Source: JBNPEO01 sp050490315 (GTDB taxonomy: Bacteria; Actinomycetota; Actinomycetes; Actinomycetales; Micrococcaceae). Taken from it: 6,069 nucleotides of DNA. Under the pieces are notes generated by a model, which searched no databases, had not been told where the DNA came from, and saw only the letters and a list, made by a program, of their open reading frames with translations. Positions 5,621 to 6,069 of this stretch are shown here, in pieces (the first letter of the stretch is position 1; each line of letters starts with the position of its first letter). The stretch is from NCBI RefSeq assembly GCF_050490315.1, contig NZ_JBNPEO010000021.1:1-6069 (forward strand), in the 5' to 3' direction. The translations under genes and the position numbers were made by a program.

Positions 5621-5648
5621 GTAATGGTTTCTCTAGGAATTCCATTAC
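5621..5648. promoter_or_regulatory. Spaced inverted repeat, candidate operator for the HTH gene
   Basis: GTAATGG (5621-5627) and CCATTAC (5642-5648) are perfect inverted half-sites with a 14-bp spacer. Their centres are 21 bp apart, about two helical turns, so both would face the same side of DNA. They flank the candidate -10 upstream of the HTH gene, the right place for autorepression by an AbiEi-like antitoxin. A related GGTAATCATT lies nearby at 5601-5610. Confidence 0.45.
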
Positions 5649-5657
5649 GTCAGTCAA
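5630..5657 (-). promoter_or_regulatory. Candidate promoter of the HTH/nucleotidyltransferase-like pair
   Basis: On the minus strand TTGACT (5652-5657) matches the -35 consensus at five of six positions. It is followed, 16 bp later, by a weak TAGAGA (5630-5635) as -10. Transcription would begin near 5622, giving a leader of about 40 nt before the ATG at 5581. The inverted repeat at 5621-5648 overlaps the spacer and the start region. Confidence 0.3.
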
Positions 5658-5666
5658 GGCAGCGAA

Positions 5667-5792
5667 ATGATGCCTACCTTCGACGATTCACCACGGCGGT
5701 GGCCTTGGCATGTGACCCTCTTCATCCGCGCACATGGACTGTATGACCGCCCAGCTAAGCATCGGCGTCTTGATCCGCGCCCTCGGGACTGA
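5667..5792 (+). CDS. Possible 41-aa ORF of unknown function
   Basis: ATG 5667 (or 5670) opens a frame starting MMPTFDDSPRRWPWHVTLF and ending with TGA at 5790-5792, just before the IS3 end. An AAGG lies about eight bases upstream. It is rich in Arg, Trp, His and Pro, and I recognise no family. Third-position base use is not strongly GC-biased, which speaks against a well-adapted gene. It is the only ORF of note between the HTH gene and the IS3 element, and it could be chance or a fragment. Confidence 0.18.
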   Translation: MMPTFDDSPRRWPWHVTLFIRAHGLYDRPAKHRRLDPRPRD

Positions 5793-5794
5793 GG

Positions 5795-6069
5795 TGTGTC
5801 AAGGATCCGGGACAGTTCGTTAGTTTCTTTTTGGTTAGGCAGCAGCGGGTAGCTGCTGGTTTTGGGTCATGAATTTGGCCATGGCCGCAGCTGGTGGCAA
5901 GCCGTCATTGTGGGTGTGGGGTCTGTGCCGATTGTAGAAGACCTCGATGTAACGCATCGTTGCCCGCCGTGCGTCTTGCCGGGTGGGGAAGCTGTAGTGG
6001 TGGTAGAACTCGTTCTTCAGTGACGAAAAGACAGACTCGGCCACGGAATTGTCCCAGCACACTCCTTTG
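5795..6069 (-). mobile_element. IS3-family element, 3' end only (cut by window edge)
   Basis: The window's right end carries the last part of an IS3-family orfB transposase gene on the minus strand. IS3 elements end in TG...CA, and a plausible terminus is TGTGTCAAGGATCC at 5795, about 40 bp beyond the transposase stop. The exact end cannot be confirmed because the opposite end and any 3-4 bp target duplication are outside the window. It is unrelated to the ISL3 element at the left edge. Confidence 0.75.
5835..6069 (-). CDS. IS3-family transposase OrfB, C-terminal part
   Basis: The partial frame enters from the right edge and encodes KGVCWDNSVAESVFSSLK, the final catalytic block of IS3-family (rve-type) DDE transposases. 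The E of VAES is the third catalytic residue, and the K seven residues on is the conserved partner. Next come NEFYHHYSFPTRQDARRATM and IEVFYNRHRPHTHNDGLPP, the usual C-terminal YI..FYN..R.H signature, then a short tail ending QLPAAA. The start and the first two catalytic Asp residues lie outside the window. It is the terminal reading frame of the flanking IS, with no functional tie to the toxin-antitoxin-like pair. Confidence 0.9.
   Translation of the reverse strand, partial: KGVCWDNSVAESVFSSLKNEFYHHYSFPTRQDARRATMRYIEVFYNRHRPHTHNDGLPPAAAMAKFMTQNQQLPAAA

Noticed and set aside
2..6069. Composite transposon bounded by the two edge ISs
   Set aside because: The left element is ISL3 and the right one IS3, with unrelated ends and transposases, so they cannot mobilise the interval together in the usual way.

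Overview
The window is high-GC DNA whose proteins look actinobacterial. Protein style (short cofactor-type enzymes, a 'LVGGLMV' nucleotidyltransferase-like protein, IS families common in Arthrobacter and Corynebacterium relatives) suggests a Micrococcaceae/Arthrobacter-type genome. That placement is inference from family resemblance, not a search. Almost every non-IS gene is on the minus strand, so the biological reading order is from right to left.

Layout. (1) Positions 2-1448 hold a complete ISL3-family insertion sequence with 23-bp imperfect terminal inverted repeats and one plus-strand DDE transposase. The window starts one base outside its left end. (2) The IS has inserted into the 3' end of a small lysine-rich minus-strand gene (native part 1449-1563), whose frame now runs into IS sequence until 1357. 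(3) Positions 1631-4186 hold a compact minus-strand cluster, read in this order: MTH1187-family thiamine-binding protein (3839-4186), class I O-methyltransferase (3113-3799), GNAT acetyltransferase (2530-3072) and spermidine synthase-like protein (1631-2530). Gaps are 39 and 40 bp, and the last pair overlaps by one base (TAATG). This looks like ordinary chromosomal background. (4) Positions 4318-5581 hold a two-gene minus-strand module: an excisionase/MerR-type HTH protein followed, with an 8-bp overlap, by an AbiEii-like nucleotidyltransferase protein. It has the gene order of an AbiE-like (type IV) toxin-antitoxin locus, but the toxin-like partner lacks the catalytic segment of the family. 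A spaced inverted repeat over a candidate promoter lies upstream. (5) From about 5795 to the right edge is the 3' end of an IS3-family element (end of the orfB/DDE transposase, minus strand).

The module in (4) is therefore flanked by an IS on one side and core-type genes on the other. A short coding-like remnant, read on the minus strand and ending at 4280, lies at the junction, as expected for an accessory insertion that truncated a resident gene. The most notable points are the internally deleted nucleotidyltransferase with an intact regulator and operator, the IS insertion in the lysine-rich small gene, and two perfect palindromes placed directly on translation-start regions (1567-1582 and 3800-3816). 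I found no CRISPR array, rRNA or tRNA. I see no wholly new system here; the closest to one is the degenerate TA-like pair.
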